Assembly (NCBI GenBank): GCA_039908345.1
Contig: JAMOBD010000063.1
Coordinates: 1-32,995 of the forward strand
Reading direction: 5' to 3'
DNA length: 32,995 nt
DNA from: Magnetospirillum sp. WYHS-4
GTDB taxonomy: Bacteria > Pseudomonadota > Alphaproteobacteria > Rhodospirillales > GLO-3
Shown here: positions 5,016 through 16,612 of the stretch, one piece after another
How the letters are laid out: the number at the start of each line of letters is the position of its first letter
How positions within the stretch are numbered: position 1 is the stretch's first letter
Made by a program: the position numbers and the translations under genes
Notes under the pieces: model-generated
Told to the model about the DNA's origin: nothing
Database searches by the model: none
Seen by the model: only the letters and a program-made list of their open reading frames with translations

Positions 5016-7052
5016 ATGGATTGTCCTGCCTGCGAATCCGTCACGCTGCAACCCCAACTCGCCCGCCGGGGCGTCGAGGTGGACGTCTGTCCGTCCTGCG
5101 GCGGGACGTGGCTGGACAAGGGCGAGATCTTCCTGTTCGCCAAGGATGCCAAGGCGGTATCCGAACGCCTGCGGGCCGGCCTCGCCCAGTCCCGCGCCTC
5201 GGACCGGCTGTCGCCCCGTTCCGGCAAGCCCATGCAGGAATTCGACTATCCGGGCGGGCCGAAGCTGGAATTCTGCACCCACTCGGGCGGCCTGTGGCTG
5301 GACAAGGGAGAACTGGAAGGCGTGACGGGGCTGGAGCCCGACCGTCCCCGCCGCCAGGCCTTCGGACGGATCAAGGGCCTGCTGCCCCTGCCCAACCTGG
5401 GGCTGCGCGCCGTCGCGACCTTGGGCACCCTTTACGGCATGCTGACGGCGATCCTGATCGCCGTCTCCCTGGTCGCCGACATCCCGACCTGGCCGATCCT
5501 GGCGGCGGGGGGACTCGCGTCGCTGTTCCATTTCCTGATCGGGCCGTGGCTGATGGATATCAGCCTGCGTTGGCTCTACAGCCTGACCTGGGTCGAACTG
5601 GACGCCCTGCCCCCCCATTTGCAGGCTTTCCTGCGCAAGCTCTGCCACGAAAAGGGCATCCCCGTGCCGCGAATGGGCTTGATCGCCGACGGCGCCCCCC
5701 AGGCCTTCACCTACGGCCACACGCCCCGGAACGCCCGCATCGTGATCTCGGAAGGCCTGATCGAACGGCTGGAGCCGGAGGAACTGGAAGGCGTCGTCGC
5801 CCACGAGGTCGGCCACGCGGTCCATTGGGACATGGCTTTGATGACCGTGGCGCAACTGGTGCCGCTGTTCCTCTATTCCCTCTACCGCGCCCTGATCCGC
5901 ATGAAGGGCAACAGCAAGGAATCCGGCCCCCGGCTGGCGGTGGCGGTCGGCGCCTACCTGCTCTATATCGTCAGCGAATACTTGGTGCTCTGGCTGTCGC
6001 GGACCCGCGAGTACTACGCCGACCGCTTCGGCGGCGAGGCGACGGGCAATCCGGGGGCGCTCGCTTCCGCACTGGTCAAGATCGCCTACGGCCTGGCCGG
6101 GCAGGAGCCGCGCGCCGCCGCCGACGAAAAAGCCCCGCAACGCAATCCGCGCCTGGAAGCCGTCGGGGCGCTCGGCATCTTCGATGCCGGCACCGCCCGC
6201 GGCCTGGCCCTGGCCGCCTACAACCCCAAGGCGGCGCGGGGCCGCAACCCCGTGGACCCGGAACTTCTGGCCGGGGCCATGCGCTGGGACCTGTGGAACC
6301 CCTGGGCCACTTGGTTCGAACTGAATTCCACCCACCCCCTGACCGCCAAGCGGCTGCTGCACCTGTCGGACCAGGCCCGGCACCTGGGCCAGGAACCCTA
6401 TGTGGTCTTCGACGAACGCCAGCCCGAGTCCTACTGGGACGAATTCCTGGTCGACCTGCTGGTCTACCTGGCGCCGGCGGTGGCGTTGCTGGTCCCGCCC
6501 GCCGCCATGCTCTGGGCCGGCGGCGGCCGGGGCGACCCCAACCATCTGCTGGGCCTGGCCGCCATCGCCTGGGCCATGGCCTACGTCGGACAGCTGCTGT
6601 TCATGTACCGCGACCGCTTCTTTCCCGAGTCCAGCGTCGCCGCCCTGCTCAAGGCGGTGAAGGTGTCGGCGGTACGCCCCGTCCCCTGCACCCTGACCGG
6701 AACCATCGTCGGGCGCGGCGTGCCCGGCTACATCCTGAGCGAGGATTTCGTCGTCGACGACGGCACGGGCATCCTGTTCCTCGACTTCCGCCAGCCCTTG
6801 GCCATCTGGGAAGCCCTGTTCGGCTTCTTCCGGGCCGAGAAATTCCAGGGCCGGCGCGTCACCGTGACCGGCTGGTACCGCCGCGCCCCGGTGCCCTTCA
6901 TGGAAATCCGCGACATCGTGGCCGAGGACGCCACCCGCTCGCGCAGTTGGCTGGTCTTCGCCAAGATGGGCGTGGCCCTGGCGGGAGCCATCGGCGGGAC
7001 CTGGCTGTTGCTGGCCGAGCCCTTGGACGGGGTTTTCCGCCTTCCCCTCTAA
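5016..7052 (+). CDS. Zinc-ribbon / M48-family (HtpX-like) membrane metalloprotease fusion
   Basis: The 678-residue protein starts with a zf-TFIIB-type ribbon (Cys3, Cys6, Cys25, Cys28; CPSCGGTWLDKGE). A second degenerate copy near 65-98 has lost its first cysteine pair but keeps GGLWLDKGE. Hydrophobic segments lie near 133-155 and 160-178. The M48 catalytic domain has HEVGH at 263-267, a likely third zinc ligand in REYYADRFGG (Glu332), and STHPLTAKR near 438. Further membrane segments are near 276-292, 306-328, about 475-495 and 505-525, with one at the very C-terminus. Between the last segments is a soluble beta-rich domain (GTIVGRGVPGY and VVDDGTGILFLDF). Known role of the catalytic family: degrading membrane or misfolded proteins. 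Start is fixed by GGAGG just before the ATG. Its stop abuts the stop of the convergent tyrA-like gene. Confidence 0.85.
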   Translation: MDCPACESVTLQPQLARRGVEVDVCPSCGGTWLDKGEIFLFAKDAKAVSERLRAGLAQSRASDRLSPRSGKPMQEFDYPGGPKLEFCTHSGGLWLDKGELEGVTGLEPDRPRRQAFGRIKGLLPLPNLGLRAVATLGTLYGMLTAILIAVSLVADIPTWPILAAGGLASLFHFLIGPWLMDISLRWLYSLTWVELDALPPHLQAFLRKLCHEKGIPVPRMGLIADGAPQAFTYGHTPRNARIVISEGLIERLEPEELEGVVAHEVGHAVHWDMALMTVAQLVPLFLYSLYRALIRMKGNSKESGPRLAVAVGAYLLYIVSEYLVLWLSRTREYYADRFGGEATGNPGALASALVKIAYGLAGQEPRAAADEKAPQRNPRLEAVGALGIFDAGTARGLALAAYNPKAARGRNPVDPELLAGAMRWDLWNPWATWFELNSTHPLTAKRLLHLSDQARHLGQEPYVVFDERQPESYWDEFLVDLLVYLAPAVALLVPPAAMLWAGGGRGDPNHLLGLAAIAWAMAYVGQLLFMYRDRFFPESSVAALLKAVKVSAVRPVPCTLTGTIVGRGVPGYILSEDFVVDDGTGILFLDFRQPLAIWEALFGFFRAEKFQGRRVTVTGWYRRAPVPFMEIRDIVAEDATRSRSWLVFAKMGVALAGAIGGTWLLLAEPLDGVFRLPL

Positions 7053-7928
7053 TCAAGCCTGCTTGGCGTCGATGACGCCGCGGCGGATGGCGCGGGCGCG
7101 GACGAAGGCCTCGTGCAAGGTATCGCCCTCGCCGCGCCGGATGGCGCGCTGCAGGGCGGTCAGGTCCTCATTGAAGCGCTGCAGGACTTCCAGCACCGCT
7201 TCCCGGTTCTTGAGGAAGATATCGCGCCACATCACGGGGTCGGAAGCCGCGATGCGGGTGAAGTCGCGAAAGCCGCCGGCCGAGAACTTGATGACTTCCT
7301 GCTGCAGGTCGCCGGCCAGGAAGGTCGCGGTATCGACGATGGTATAGGCGATCAGATGCGGCAGGTGCGAGGTGATGGCCAGCACCAGATCGTGGTGACG
7401 GGCGTCCATGAATTCCACCATGCTGCCGCAGCTTCGCCAGAGTTCGGCCACCTTGTCGACCGCCGCCCGGTCGGTTTCCGCCTCGGGTGTGAGAATGCAC
7501 CAGCGGCCCTCGAACAGGCTGTCGAACCCGGCTTCGGGGCCCGAATGTTCCGTGCCCGCCACCGGATGGCCGGGCACCAGATGCACGCCGGCCGGCAGCA
7601 GCGGCTTGACTTCGTCGATCACCGACTGCTTGGTCGAGCCCACGTCGGTGACGATGGCGCCGGGCTTGAGGACGGGAGCGATGGCTTCAGCCACCTTGGC
7701 GAACACTCCCATGGGGGTGCAGAGCACCACCAGATCGGCATCTCTGGCCGCTTCCGCCGGATCGGGGCTGTAGGAATCGCCCAGCCCCAGGCCGCGCGCC
7801 TTGTCCAGGGTCTCCCGGCTGCGGGTGGAAACGGCAACATGGCCGGCCAGCCCATCCTTGCGCATCCGGCGCGCCAGCGACGAGCCGATCAGCCCGATGC
7901 CGATCAAGGCGACCTTCGCGAAGATCAT
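7053..7928 (-). CDS. tyrA: Prephenate/arogenate dehydrogenase
   Basis: The 291-residue protein begins with a Rossmann motif (ALIGIGLIGSSLARRM, residues 7-22). It continues with VVLCTPMGVF, VTDVGSTKQSV and the substrate-site block LVPGHPVAGTEHSGPEAG near 117-134, and the helical dimer domain with TSHLPHLIAYTIVDT. It oxidises and decarboxylates prephenate (or arogenate) toward tyrosine using NAD(P)+. Its ATG overlaps the TGA of the aminotransferase gene, making it the last gene of the aromatic run. There is no ACT domain. Which of prephenate or arogenate is the substrate cannot be read from sequence. It converges with the M48 gene with no base between the two stop codons. Confidence 0.93.
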   Translation of the reverse strand: MIFAKVALIGIGLIGSSLARRMRKDGLAGHVAVSTRSRETLDKARGLGLGDSYSPDPAEAARDADLVVLCTPMGVFAKVAEAIAPVLKPGAIVTDVGSTKQSVIDEVKPLLPAGVHLVPGHPVAGTEHSGPEAGFDSLFEGRWCILTPEAETDRAAVDKVAELWRSCGSMVEFMDARHHDLVLAITSHLPHLIAYTIVDTATFLAGDLQQEVIKFSAGGFRDFTRIAASDPVMWRDIFLKNREAVLEVLQRFNEDLTALQRAIRRGEGDTLHEAFVRARAIRRGVIDAKQA

Positions 7929-9016
7929 TTCGCCATGAACTCCTTCAGCGCATCGACGCAGGCGGTCATTTCGTCTTCGTAGCCGATGGAGATGCGTAGC
8001 GATTCGGGCAGCCCGTAGCCCGCCATGCGGCGCGCGATGATCCCCTTGGAGCGCAAGAAGGCGTCGGCGTCCAGCGCCGTCCTGCCGGCGGCCGTCGGGA
8101 AGCGGGCGAGCACGAAGTTGCCTAGGCTTTCCGGAACGTCCAAGCCGATCTTGCGCAACTCGTCCGTGGTCCAGCGCAGCCAGACGGCGTTGTGTCGGCG
8201 GGCCTTGTCGACGAAGTCCTCGTCCGCCAGGGCGGCGAGGCCCGCCACCTGGGCGGGCGAAGGTACGTTGAAGGGATTGCGCACCCGGTTCAGCACGTCG
8301 GCCACGTTGGGCGGGCAGTAGGCCCAGCCCAGGCGCAAGCCGCCCAGGGCATAGATCTTCGAGAAGGTACGAGTGACCACCGTGTTTCCGCCCGCGTCCA
8401 CCAGATCGTTGCCCGGCGAATAATCGTCGCGCTCGACGAATTCGGTATAGGCGGCGTCGATCACCAGCAGCACCTGTTCGGGCAGTCCCTGGCGCAGGCG
8501 GGCCATCTCGGCCTTCGTCAGGTAGGTGCCGGTGGGATTGTTGGGATTGGCGATATAGACGATGCGGGTCCGTTCGTTGACCTTACCGAGAATTTCGTCC
8601 ACGTCGGCCGCCAAGTCCCTTTCCGGCGCCGCCACCGGGGTGGCGCCCGCGGTCAGGGCGGCGATGGGATACATCAGGAAACCGTGCTCGCTGTAGACCA
8701 CCTCGTCGCCGGGGCCGGCATAGGCGCGGGCCAGAAGGCCCAGCAGTTCGTCGGAACCGGCGCCGCAGACGATGCGGGCCGCGTCCAGTCCCCAGCGGTC
8801 GCCAAGGGCTTGGCGCAGCTTGGTGCAACCGCCGTCTGGATAGCGGTGCAGGTCGGCCGACATGGCCTCGAAGGCCTTCATCGCCTTGGGGCTGGGGCCG
8901 AAGGCGCCCTCGTTGGAGGCCAGTTTGATGACCCTCTTGAACCCCGCCAGTTCGGACTCGCCGCCGACATAGGGATTGATCTTCATGATGCCGGGACGGG
9001 GCTCGGGCAGGCGCAT
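7925..9016 (-). CDS. hisC: Histidinol-phosphate / aromatic aminotransferase, PLP-dependent fold type I
   Basis: The 363-residue protein has the HisC hallmarks: KLASNEGAFGPSP near 31-44, HRYPDGG near 57-63 and CGAGSDELL near 84-92. Further on are ANPNNPTGT near 156-164, IDAAYTEF near 186-193, and the PLP lysine in TFSKIYALGGLRLGW (Lys220). Known reaction: imidazole-acetol phosphate plus glutamate to histidinol phosphate. Many alphaproteobacterial HisC enzymes also transaminate prephenate or hydroxyphenylpyruvate. Placement between chorismate mutase and prephenate dehydrogenase, with ATGA coupling to the latter, favours an aromatic role, possibly shared with histidine synthesis. There are only four bases between the chorismate mutase stop and this ATG. 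Confidence 0.9.
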   Translation of the reverse strand: MRLPEPRPGIMKINPYVGGESELAGFKRVIKLASNEGAFGPSPKAMKAFEAMSADLHRYPDGGCTKLRQALGDRWGLDAARIVCGAGSDELLGLLARAYAGPGDEVVYSEHGFLMYPIAALTAGATPVAAPERDLAADVDEILGKVNERTRIVYIANPNNPTGTYLTKAEMARLRQGLPEQVLLVIDAAYTEFVERDDYSPGNDLVDAGGNTVVTRTFSKIYALGGLRLGWAYCPPNVADVLNRVRNPFNVPSPAQVAGLAALADEDFVDKARRHNAVWLRWTTDELRKIGLDVPESLGNFVLARFPTAAGRTALDADAFLRSKGIIARRMAGYGLPESLRISIGYEDEMTACVDALKEFMAK

Positions 9017-9020
9017 GGGG

Positions 9021-9944
9021 TCAGGCTCCTTCGGGAACGGGGGCGAGTTCTTCGGCGGTCAGGGGTTCGGCGTAGCCGCCCAGCAGCAGGGTGCGGCTGA
9101 CCGGCTTGCCCAGGAAGGCGCAGCAACGGACGAGGCGTTGGTCGTCGCCGGCCACGTAGCCCTTCACCTCCACCAGGGTCAGGAAGACGCCGGGGATGTG
9201 AACGTCGTGCCAGGTATCCAGGAAGGTCGGTTCGAATCCGGCCCCGGTGAGGGCCTCGCCGAAGCGACCGCCGCGCACTTCCTCCTTGGTCTCGAAGACC
9301 AGGAAGGAGCGGTCGCGGCCTGTGGGCTGGCGGTCGATGGGGCAGATCACCAGGGCTTCCATGCGGTCGCCGCCCCGGGCGTTGCCCATGCCGGAAAAAG
9401 GCAGACGGGCGATGATGCGCGGCGCGTCGGCGCTAGGGGTGGCCAGATGGCGCCACCAGGGATTGGTGTCGTCCTGGCGCGGCAAGGGCAATACGCCGAC
9501 CGTGGACTCCTGGGTGCGCACGGCCTCGATCACCCGGTGGAACGAGGTGTGCGCCGTCATCGGCGTGTAGCTGCCGTAATAGTCGCGCGCCAAGTCCCAG
9601 GCGGCGGAAGAATCGCCGGCCATGTAGACGGCCACCGAGAAGGGTCCTTCGAAACCAAGGGTGGCGACGATCATCTCGCGCCACATGCGCACCAACTCGG
9701 CCTTGGGAAAGTGGCCGCGGTGACGGGCGACCAGACGACAGACGATCTGGTCCTCGCGGGCCGGCCGGATCTTGATCCGGTCGCCCTGCTTCAGGTCGCG
9801 CACGCTTTCGACGATGCGGGTCCGTTCCATGATGAGGTCATGGATCTGGTCGTCGATGGCGTCGATGCGCTGGCGCAGGCTCTCCAGGCTGGCGGGACCC
9901 TTGCGCTTGCGCGGCGTGGCTGGCTTTTTCTCGGTCGTCGTCAT
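9021..9944 (-). CDS. AroQ chorismate mutase with a degenerate prephenate-dehydratase-like C-terminal domain
   Basis: Residues 19-97 of 307 form the three-helix AroQ mutase ([26 protein letters not shown], split by conserved Arg and Asp). They convert chorismate to prephenate. The remaining 200 residues begin [20 protein letters not shown] and continue with [20 protein letters not shown]. This pattern recalls the periplasmic-binding-like fold of prephenate dehydratase. The dehydratase TRF motif is not present, so dehydratase activity is unlikely and the tail may be regulatory. I chose the ATG at 9944; the frame is open to a TTG at 10004, but that lies in the promoter region. It is the first gene of the chorismate mutase-aminotransferase-dehydrogenase run and supplies its substrate. 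Confidence 0.85.
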   Translation of the reverse strand: MTTTEKKPATPRKRKGPASLESLRQRIDAIDDQIHDLIMERTRIVESVRDLKQGDRIKIRPAREDQIVCRLVARHRGHFPKAELVRMWREMIVATLGFEGPFSVAVYMAGDSSAAWDLARDYYGSYTPMTAHTSFHRVIEAVRTQESTVGVLPLPRQDDTNPWWRHLATPSADAPRIIARLPFSGMGNARGGDRMEALVICPIDRQPTGRDRSFLVFETKEEVRGGRFGEALTGAGFEPTFLDTWHDVHIPGVFLTLVEVKGYVAGDDQRLVRCCAFLGKPVSRTLLLGGYAEPLTAEELAPVPEGA

Positions 9945-9975
9945 GATACAAACCCCGGGGGCAAGGCGACCGCCA

Positions 9976-10004
9976 GTGATAGCGGCAGGCCCGATCAAAA
10001 GCAA
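9976..10004 (-). promoter_or_regulatory. Candidate promoter of the aromatic amino-acid run
   Basis: On the minus strand TTGCTT (9999-10004) is followed after 17 bases by TATCAC (9976-9981), giving a short leader before the ATG at 9944. It lies back to back with the metX promoter in the 106-base divergent gap. Matches to consensus are partial. Confidence 0.35.
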
Positions 10005-10012
10005 AGAAAACC

Positions 10013-10041
10013 TTGACGCCTTTTCCCGTCTTTCCTGCTAT
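10013..10041 (+). promoter_or_regulatory. Candidate metX promoter giving a nearly leaderless transcript
   Basis: TTGACG (10013-10018), a 17-base spacer and TGCTAT (10036-10041) lie directly before metX. The expected start, about seven bases downstream, falls within two or three bases of the ATG at 10051, and no Shine-Dalgarno sequence is seen. The -35 is good; the -10 is weak. Confidence 0.4.
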
Positions 10042-10050
10042 GTAGAACCC

Positions 10051-11223
10051 ATGAGCGCCAACGCCTGCCCGACCATCGATACCAGCGTCCTGCCTTGCCA
10101 ATATGTCACCTTGGGCACGGACCGTCCATTGCGCCTGGACAGCGGCACCGAGATGCGCGACATCCGGGTCGCCTACCGCACCTACGGAGAACTCAACGCG
10201 GACCGGAGCAACGCCATCCTGGTCTGCCACGCCCTGACCGGCGACCAGTTCGTTGCCGACGTCCACCCGGTGACCGGCAAGCCGGGCTGGTGGGAGGAAG
10301 TGATCGGCCCCGGGCGGATCGTCGACACGGAACGCTATTTCATCGTTTGCGCCAACATCCTGGGCGGCTGCATGGGAACCACCGGGCCGAAGGAGATCAA
10401 TCCCGCGTCAGGCAAGCCCTGGGGCCTGGATTTCCCCGTCATCACCATCGGCGACATGGTACGGCTGCAGGCCGTGCTGGTCGACCACCTGGGCATCGAC
10501 CAGTTGTTCGCGGTGATCGGCGGGTCCATGGGCGGCATGCAGGTGCTCGAATGGGCGGCATCCTACCCCGAACGGGTCTTCGCCGCAGTGCCCATCGCCA
10601 CCGCCGCCCTGCATTCGGCGCAGAACATCGCCTTCCACGAAGTGGGCCGCCAAGCCATCATGGCGGACCCGGACTGGCGGGATGGCGACTACCTGAACCA
10701 GGACACCCGCCCGCACCGGGGTTTGGCGGTGGCGCGCATGGCGGCACACATCACCTATCTGTCGGAAGCCTCGCTGACCCGCAAGTTCGGTCGCCGCCTG
10801 CAGAACCGCGACGCCATCACCTTCGGATTCGACGCCGACTTCCAGGTGGAAAGCTATCTGCGCCATCAGGGATCGACCTTCGTCGACCGATTCGACGCCA
10901 ATTCGTACCTCTACATCACGCGGGCCATGGACTACTTCGACTTGGCGGCACGGACCGGGGGCATGCTGCCCGAAGTCTTCCGCAACACCAAGACCCGCTT
11001 CTGCGTTCTGTCCTTCACCAGCGACTGGCTCTACCCCACCGCCGAAAGCCGCCAGATCGTCCAGGCCCTGAATTCGGTGGCGGCCAACGTCAGCTTCGCC
11101 GAGATCGTTTCCGACCGCGGCCACGACGCCTTCCTGCTGGACGAGCCCGAATTCCACCGGGTGCTGTCCGGATTCCTGGAAGGCGCGGCGGAAAAGCGCG
11201 GGCTGCCGCGGAGGCACGAATGA
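10051..11223 (+). CDS. metX: Homoserine O-acyltransferase (acetyltransferase), methionine biosynthesis
   Basis: The 390-residue alpha/beta-hydrolase has the full MetX pattern: [21 protein letters not shown] near the start, then GPGRIVDT and [17 protein letters not shown]. The nucleophile elbow is GGSMGGMQ with Ser159; the catalytic Asp is in SDWLYP (Asp325) and the catalytic His in RGHDAFLLD (His358). It activates L-homoserine with acetyl-CoA (some members use succinyl-CoA; the difference cannot be settled by eye). It is the first committed step to methionine. Its TGA overlaps the ATG of metW. An upstream in-frame extension exists, but it would run through the divergent gene's promoter, so the ATG at 10051 is preferred even though it lacks a ribosome site. 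Confidence 0.95.
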   Translation: MSANACPTIDTSVLPCQYVTLGTDRPLRLDSGTEMRDIRVAYRTYGELNADRSNAILVCHALTGDQFVADVHPVTGKPGWWEEVIGPGRIVDTERYFIVCANILGGCMGTTGPKEINPASGKPWGLDFPVITIGDMVRLQAVLVDHLGIDQLFAVIGGSMGGMQVLEWAASYPERVFAAVPIATAALHSAQNIAFHEVGRQAIMADPDWRDGDYLNQDTRPHRGLAVARMAAHITYLSEASLTRKFGRRLQNRDAITFGFDADFQVESYLRHQGSTFVDRFDANSYLYITRAMDYFDLAARTGGMLPEVFRNTKTRFCVLSFTSDWLYPTAESRQIVQALNSVAANVSFAEIVSDRGHDAFLLDEPEFHRVLSGFLEGAAEKRGLPRRHE

Positions 11224-11843
11224 ATTCCGACCACCACCGCAAGGCGATCCGCGTCGACCTGCAGATCATCGCCGACATGATCGAGCCCGGCTCCCGCGTG
11301 CTGGACGTGGGCTGCGGCGACGGCACCTTGCTGGAGTACCTGTCCACCTTTTTGCGCGTCGACGCCCGCGGCATCGAACTGTCCACCGACGGGGTGAAGG
11401 AATGCGTCTCGTCGGGCCTGTCGGTGATCCAGGGCGACGCCGACACCGACCTGAAATACTACCCGGACCACGCCTTCGACTACGTGGTGCTCAGCCAGAC
11501 GCTCCAGGCCATGTTCCAGCCCAAGGACGTCCTGGGGCATCTGGTCCGCATCGGCCGCCACGCCATCATATCCTTCCCCAACTTCGGCTACTGGCGTATC
11601 CGGCTGCATCTGCTGACCCATGGCCGGATGCCGGTGAACGAGTCCCTGCCCTACCAGTGGCACGACACCCCCAACATCCACTTCTGCACCATCAAGGATT
11701 TCGTGACGACCTGCCGCGAGATGGGCATCGTCATCGAGCGCAGCATCGCGCTCGACCGCACCGGAGCGCGCCGCATCATCGGCCCCGGCTCCCGGTCCGC
11801 CAACCTGCTGGGCGAACAGGCGGTGTTCCTGTTGCGGCGCTAA
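11220..11843 (+). CDS. metW: MetW, methionine biosynthesis partner of MetX
   Basis: The 207-residue protein has a methyltransferase-like fold with SAM motif [17 protein letters not shown] near 24-40. It continues with [14 protein letters not shown], the [13 protein letters not shown] block near 87-99, and [20 protein letters not shown], a stretch typical of MetW. Known work shows that MetW is needed together with some MetX enzymes for homoserine acylation; the chemical role of its SAM fold is less clear. Coupling to metX by ATGA supports a complex made in equal amounts. The stop overlaps the stop of the convergent kinase gene by four bases. Confidence 0.94.
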   Translation: MNSDHHRKAIRVDLQIIADMIEPGSRVLDVGCGDGTLLEYLSTFLRVDARGIELSTDGVKECVSSGLSVIQGDADTDLKYYPDHAFDYVVLSQTLQAMFQPKDVLGHLVRIGRHAIISFPNFGYWRIRLHLLTHGRMPVNESLPYQWHDTPNIHFCTIKDFVTTCREMGIVIERSIALDRTGARRIIGPGSRSANLLGEQAVFLLRR

Positions 11844-13279
11844 CAGGCCGCGGCCGGCAGCGTGAAGCGGAAAACGCTGCCGCCGCCCGGATTGGCTTCC
11901 GCCCAAATGCGTCCGCCGTGGCGTTCGACGATCCGTTTGCAGACGGCAAGGCCGATGCCGGTGCCGGGGTAGGCATGGGCCGTGTGCAGGCGGCGGAAGA
12001 TGGCGAACACGTCCTGGTTCGAGTCTGCGAGGCCGATGCCGTTGTCGGCCACCGAGAAGATCCATTCGCCGTTCGCTTCCTCGGCCCGCACCGCGATATG
12101 AGGCCGCAAGCCCGGCCGGTGGAACTTGAGCGCGTTGCCGATCAGGTTGTGGAAGACCTGGACCAGTTGCACCCGGTCGGCGCGTACCCGCGGCAGCGAT
12201 CCGACATCGAGCACCGCCTGGGTCTCCAGGATGGTCTCCGAGAGGCTCTGGGCGGCGGCGTGACAGGCTTCCATCGATTCCACGGCATCGAAGGGCGTGT
12301 CATTGTCGGCGATGCTGGAATAGGAGACGAGGTCGCGGATCAGATTGTGCATCCGCTTTGCCGCTCCGACCACGAAGTCCAGGTAGCCCTGCGCCTCGCC
12401 TTCCTTGTCGCCCAGGCATTCCTGCTGCAGGCGCTGGCTGTAAATGGAAATGGTGCGCAAAGGCTCCTGGAGATCGTGGGAGGCGACGTAGGCGAAGCGC
12501 TTCAACTCGACGTTGCTGCGGGTGAGTTCGTCCACCGCGCGCCGCAGGTCGTCCTCGCGCCGCCGCTGTTCCCGGTAGGCTTCCTCCAGACGGCCCTGCA
12601 TGGCGTTGAAGGCATCGACCACCTGGCCCAGTTCATCCTCCCCCACGGCCGCCCGATGACGCTCCAAGACCAGGGCCGGCGCCGTCCCGTGGCGCAGGTC
12701 GTAGCGATCCAGGTGGCGGGCGATGGCCGCCAGATGGCGGGTAACCAAGCGATGGACCATGAACAGGATGAACATGGACACCACGAAGGTCTTGATCCCC
12801 TGCGACACCAGGATGACCAGGGCACGGTCGACCAATCGGACGTAAACGCCGTGCAGGGTGGCATCGACGGTCAGGATGCCGAGGGTACGCGGCCCATCCC
12901 GGTCTTCGTGCACGATGGGATACTGGCGGCGGATGGTGCGATGGTCGAGGGGCCGACCGACCGAGACGACCAGGGGACGGCCGGCCTGCGCCGGGGTCTC
13001 GCGCACCTCCAGGGCCTGCATGTCGGGCAGGCGGAGCAGCCCTTCGAGTTGCAGCCGCAGTTGTTCGGCATCCACGTTCCACAGGCTGCGGCCGATACTG
13101 CCCAGATGGCCCTGCTCGACCTCGGCCAAGCGGTCCTCGATGTCCGAGACGTCGCGCCGGTAGTCGATGAACAACTGGGTCGCGGTCAGGATGAGGGTGA
13201 CCAAGGAACTGACCAGCAGGATGCGGACCAGCAGACGAACGCCGATACCGCGGCGAAGAGATGCCCCGGCATCCGTCAC
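11840..13279 (-). CDS. Membrane-bound sensor histidine kinase (HAMP, phytochrome-type transmitter)
   Basis: The 479-residue protein has a membrane segment near 17-38, a sensor region of about 115 residues, a second membrane segment near 153-175 and a HAMP-like linker. A charged coiled coil follows near 230-262. The phosphoacceptor block is FAYVASHDLQEPLR with His268. The ATPase domain has HNLIGNALKFH (N box), VADNGIGL (G1) and GTGIGLAVCKRIVERHGG (G2). The SHDLQEPLR style is that of cyanophytochrome-like kinases. The GTG at 13279 is chosen because GGGAG lies eight bases upstream; a TTG at 13294 is also in frame. No response regulator gene is next to it, so its partner and signal are unknown. 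It is downstream of secA on the same strand with 99 bases between. Confidence 0.85.
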   Translation of the reverse strand: MTDAGASLRRGIGVRLLVRILLVSSLVTLILTATQLFIDYRRDVSDIEDRLAEVEQGHLGSIGRSLWNVDAEQLRLQLEGLLRLPDMQALEVRETPAQAGRPLVVSVGRPLDHRTIRRQYPIVHEDRDGPRTLGILTVDATLHGVYVRLVDRALVILVSQGIKTFVVSMFILFMVHRLVTRHLAAIARHLDRYDLRHGTAPALVLERHRAAVGEDELGQVVDAFNAMQGRLEEAYREQRRREDDLRRAVDELTRSNVELKRFAYVASHDLQEPLRTISIYSQRLQQECLGDKEGEAQGYLDFVVGAAKRMHNLIRDLVSYSSIADNDTPFDAVESMEACHAAAQSLSETILETQAVLDVGSLPRVRADRVQLVQVFHNLIGNALKFHRPGLRPHIAVRAEEANGEWIFSVADNGIGLADSNQDVFAIFRRLHTAHAYPGTGIGLAVCKRIVERHGGRIWAEANPGGGSVFRFTLPAAAC

Positions 13280-13378
13280 GCCCGTTGCTCCCAAGAGACC
13301 ATTCCCATCGCGGCCCCACTCCTCCCCGTCGCCGTCCGGACGGACGATCGATCTGGGCGCCCGCCGAAGCGAAGGAAA

Positions 13379-16051
<2,673 letters not shown>

Positions 16052-16120
16052 GGGCGATCCTTCGGGAAACTCTCGGGCGAGGCCGGCGGTCGCGAATTCC
16101 CCCGCCGCCGGGCGTCAAGA

Positions 16121-16149
16121 GAGATAGAAGGGGGGAGCCCGTCTGTCAA
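16121..16149 (-). promoter_or_regulatory. secA promoter
   Basis: On the minus strand a perfect TTGACA (16144-16149) is followed after 17 bases by TATCTC (16121-16126). The predicted start near 16114 gives a leader of about 60 bases before the secA ATG. It lies in the 132-base gap between erpA and secA. Confidence 0.55.
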
Positions 16150-16183
16150 TGCAAGCGACCGTCGCAACCGCCCATCAGTTGGA

Positions 16184-16525
16184 TCAGACGCTGAAGGAGG
16201 AACCGCAGCCGCAGGTCGATGTGGCGTTGGGGTTCTTGAGGGTGAAGTAGGCCCCCATCAGGTCCTCGACGAAGTCGAGTTCCGAGCCCGAGAGCAGGCC
16301 CAGGGAGGTTTCGTCGACCACAACGCCGACGCCCTGGTCCTCGAAAACCACGTCTTCGGCGTTGCGGTTCTCATCCAGGGAAAAGCCGTACTGGAAACCG
16401 GCGCAGCCGCCGCCCGAGACCGTGATGCGCAACATCAGTCCGGCCTTACCTTCCATCTCCTTGAGTTCGGCGATGCGCCGGCCGGCGCTTTCGCTGACAC
16501 GGATTATGCCGCTGGCTTCGGTCAT
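16184..16525 (-). CDS. erpA: Iron-sulfur cluster insertion protein ErpA (A-type carrier)
   Basis: The 113-residue protein has the three cysteines of A-type carriers: Cys41 in GGGCAGFQYGF and Cys105/Cys107 in CGCGSSFSV. The preceding LKNPNATSTCGCGSSF is typical of ErpA and IscA. It carries [4Fe-4S] or [2Fe-2S] clusters to target enzymes in the cytoplasm. An AGGAG site nine bases before the ATG fixes the start. No isc or suf genes are nearby; it appears to be a single gene with its own promoter. ErpA rather than IscA is favoured by the early part and the ending, but the two are hard to separate by eye. Confidence 0.9.
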   Translation of the reverse strand: MTEASGIIRVSESAGRRIAELKEMEGKAGLMLRITVSGGGCAGFQYGFSLDENRNAEDVVFEDQGVGVVVDETSLGLLSGSELDFVEDLMGAYFTLKNPNATSTCGCGSSFSV

Positions 16526-16553
16526 GGGACGTTCTCCTTGCTTGCCGATCCCT

Positions 16554-16581
16554 TATTTAGTCGCCCGGCGCCGCTTGTCAA
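16554..16581 (-). promoter_or_regulatory. erpA promoter
   Basis: On the minus strand a perfect TTGACA (16576-16581) is followed after 16 bases by TAAATA (16554-16559), about 30 bases before the erpA ATG. It lies in the 87-base gap after the EAL gene. I saw no clear iron-responsive operator. Confidence 0.5.
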
Positions 16582-16612
16582 AGGGGTCGCGGGCGATACC
16601 CGGCGTGCCAGC

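Noticed and set aside
13332-13343. 12-bp perfect palindrome CCGTCCGGACGG between secA and the kinase gene
   Set aside because: It has no loop and no known operator match; palindromes of this size made of G and C are not rare here, so no function is claimed.
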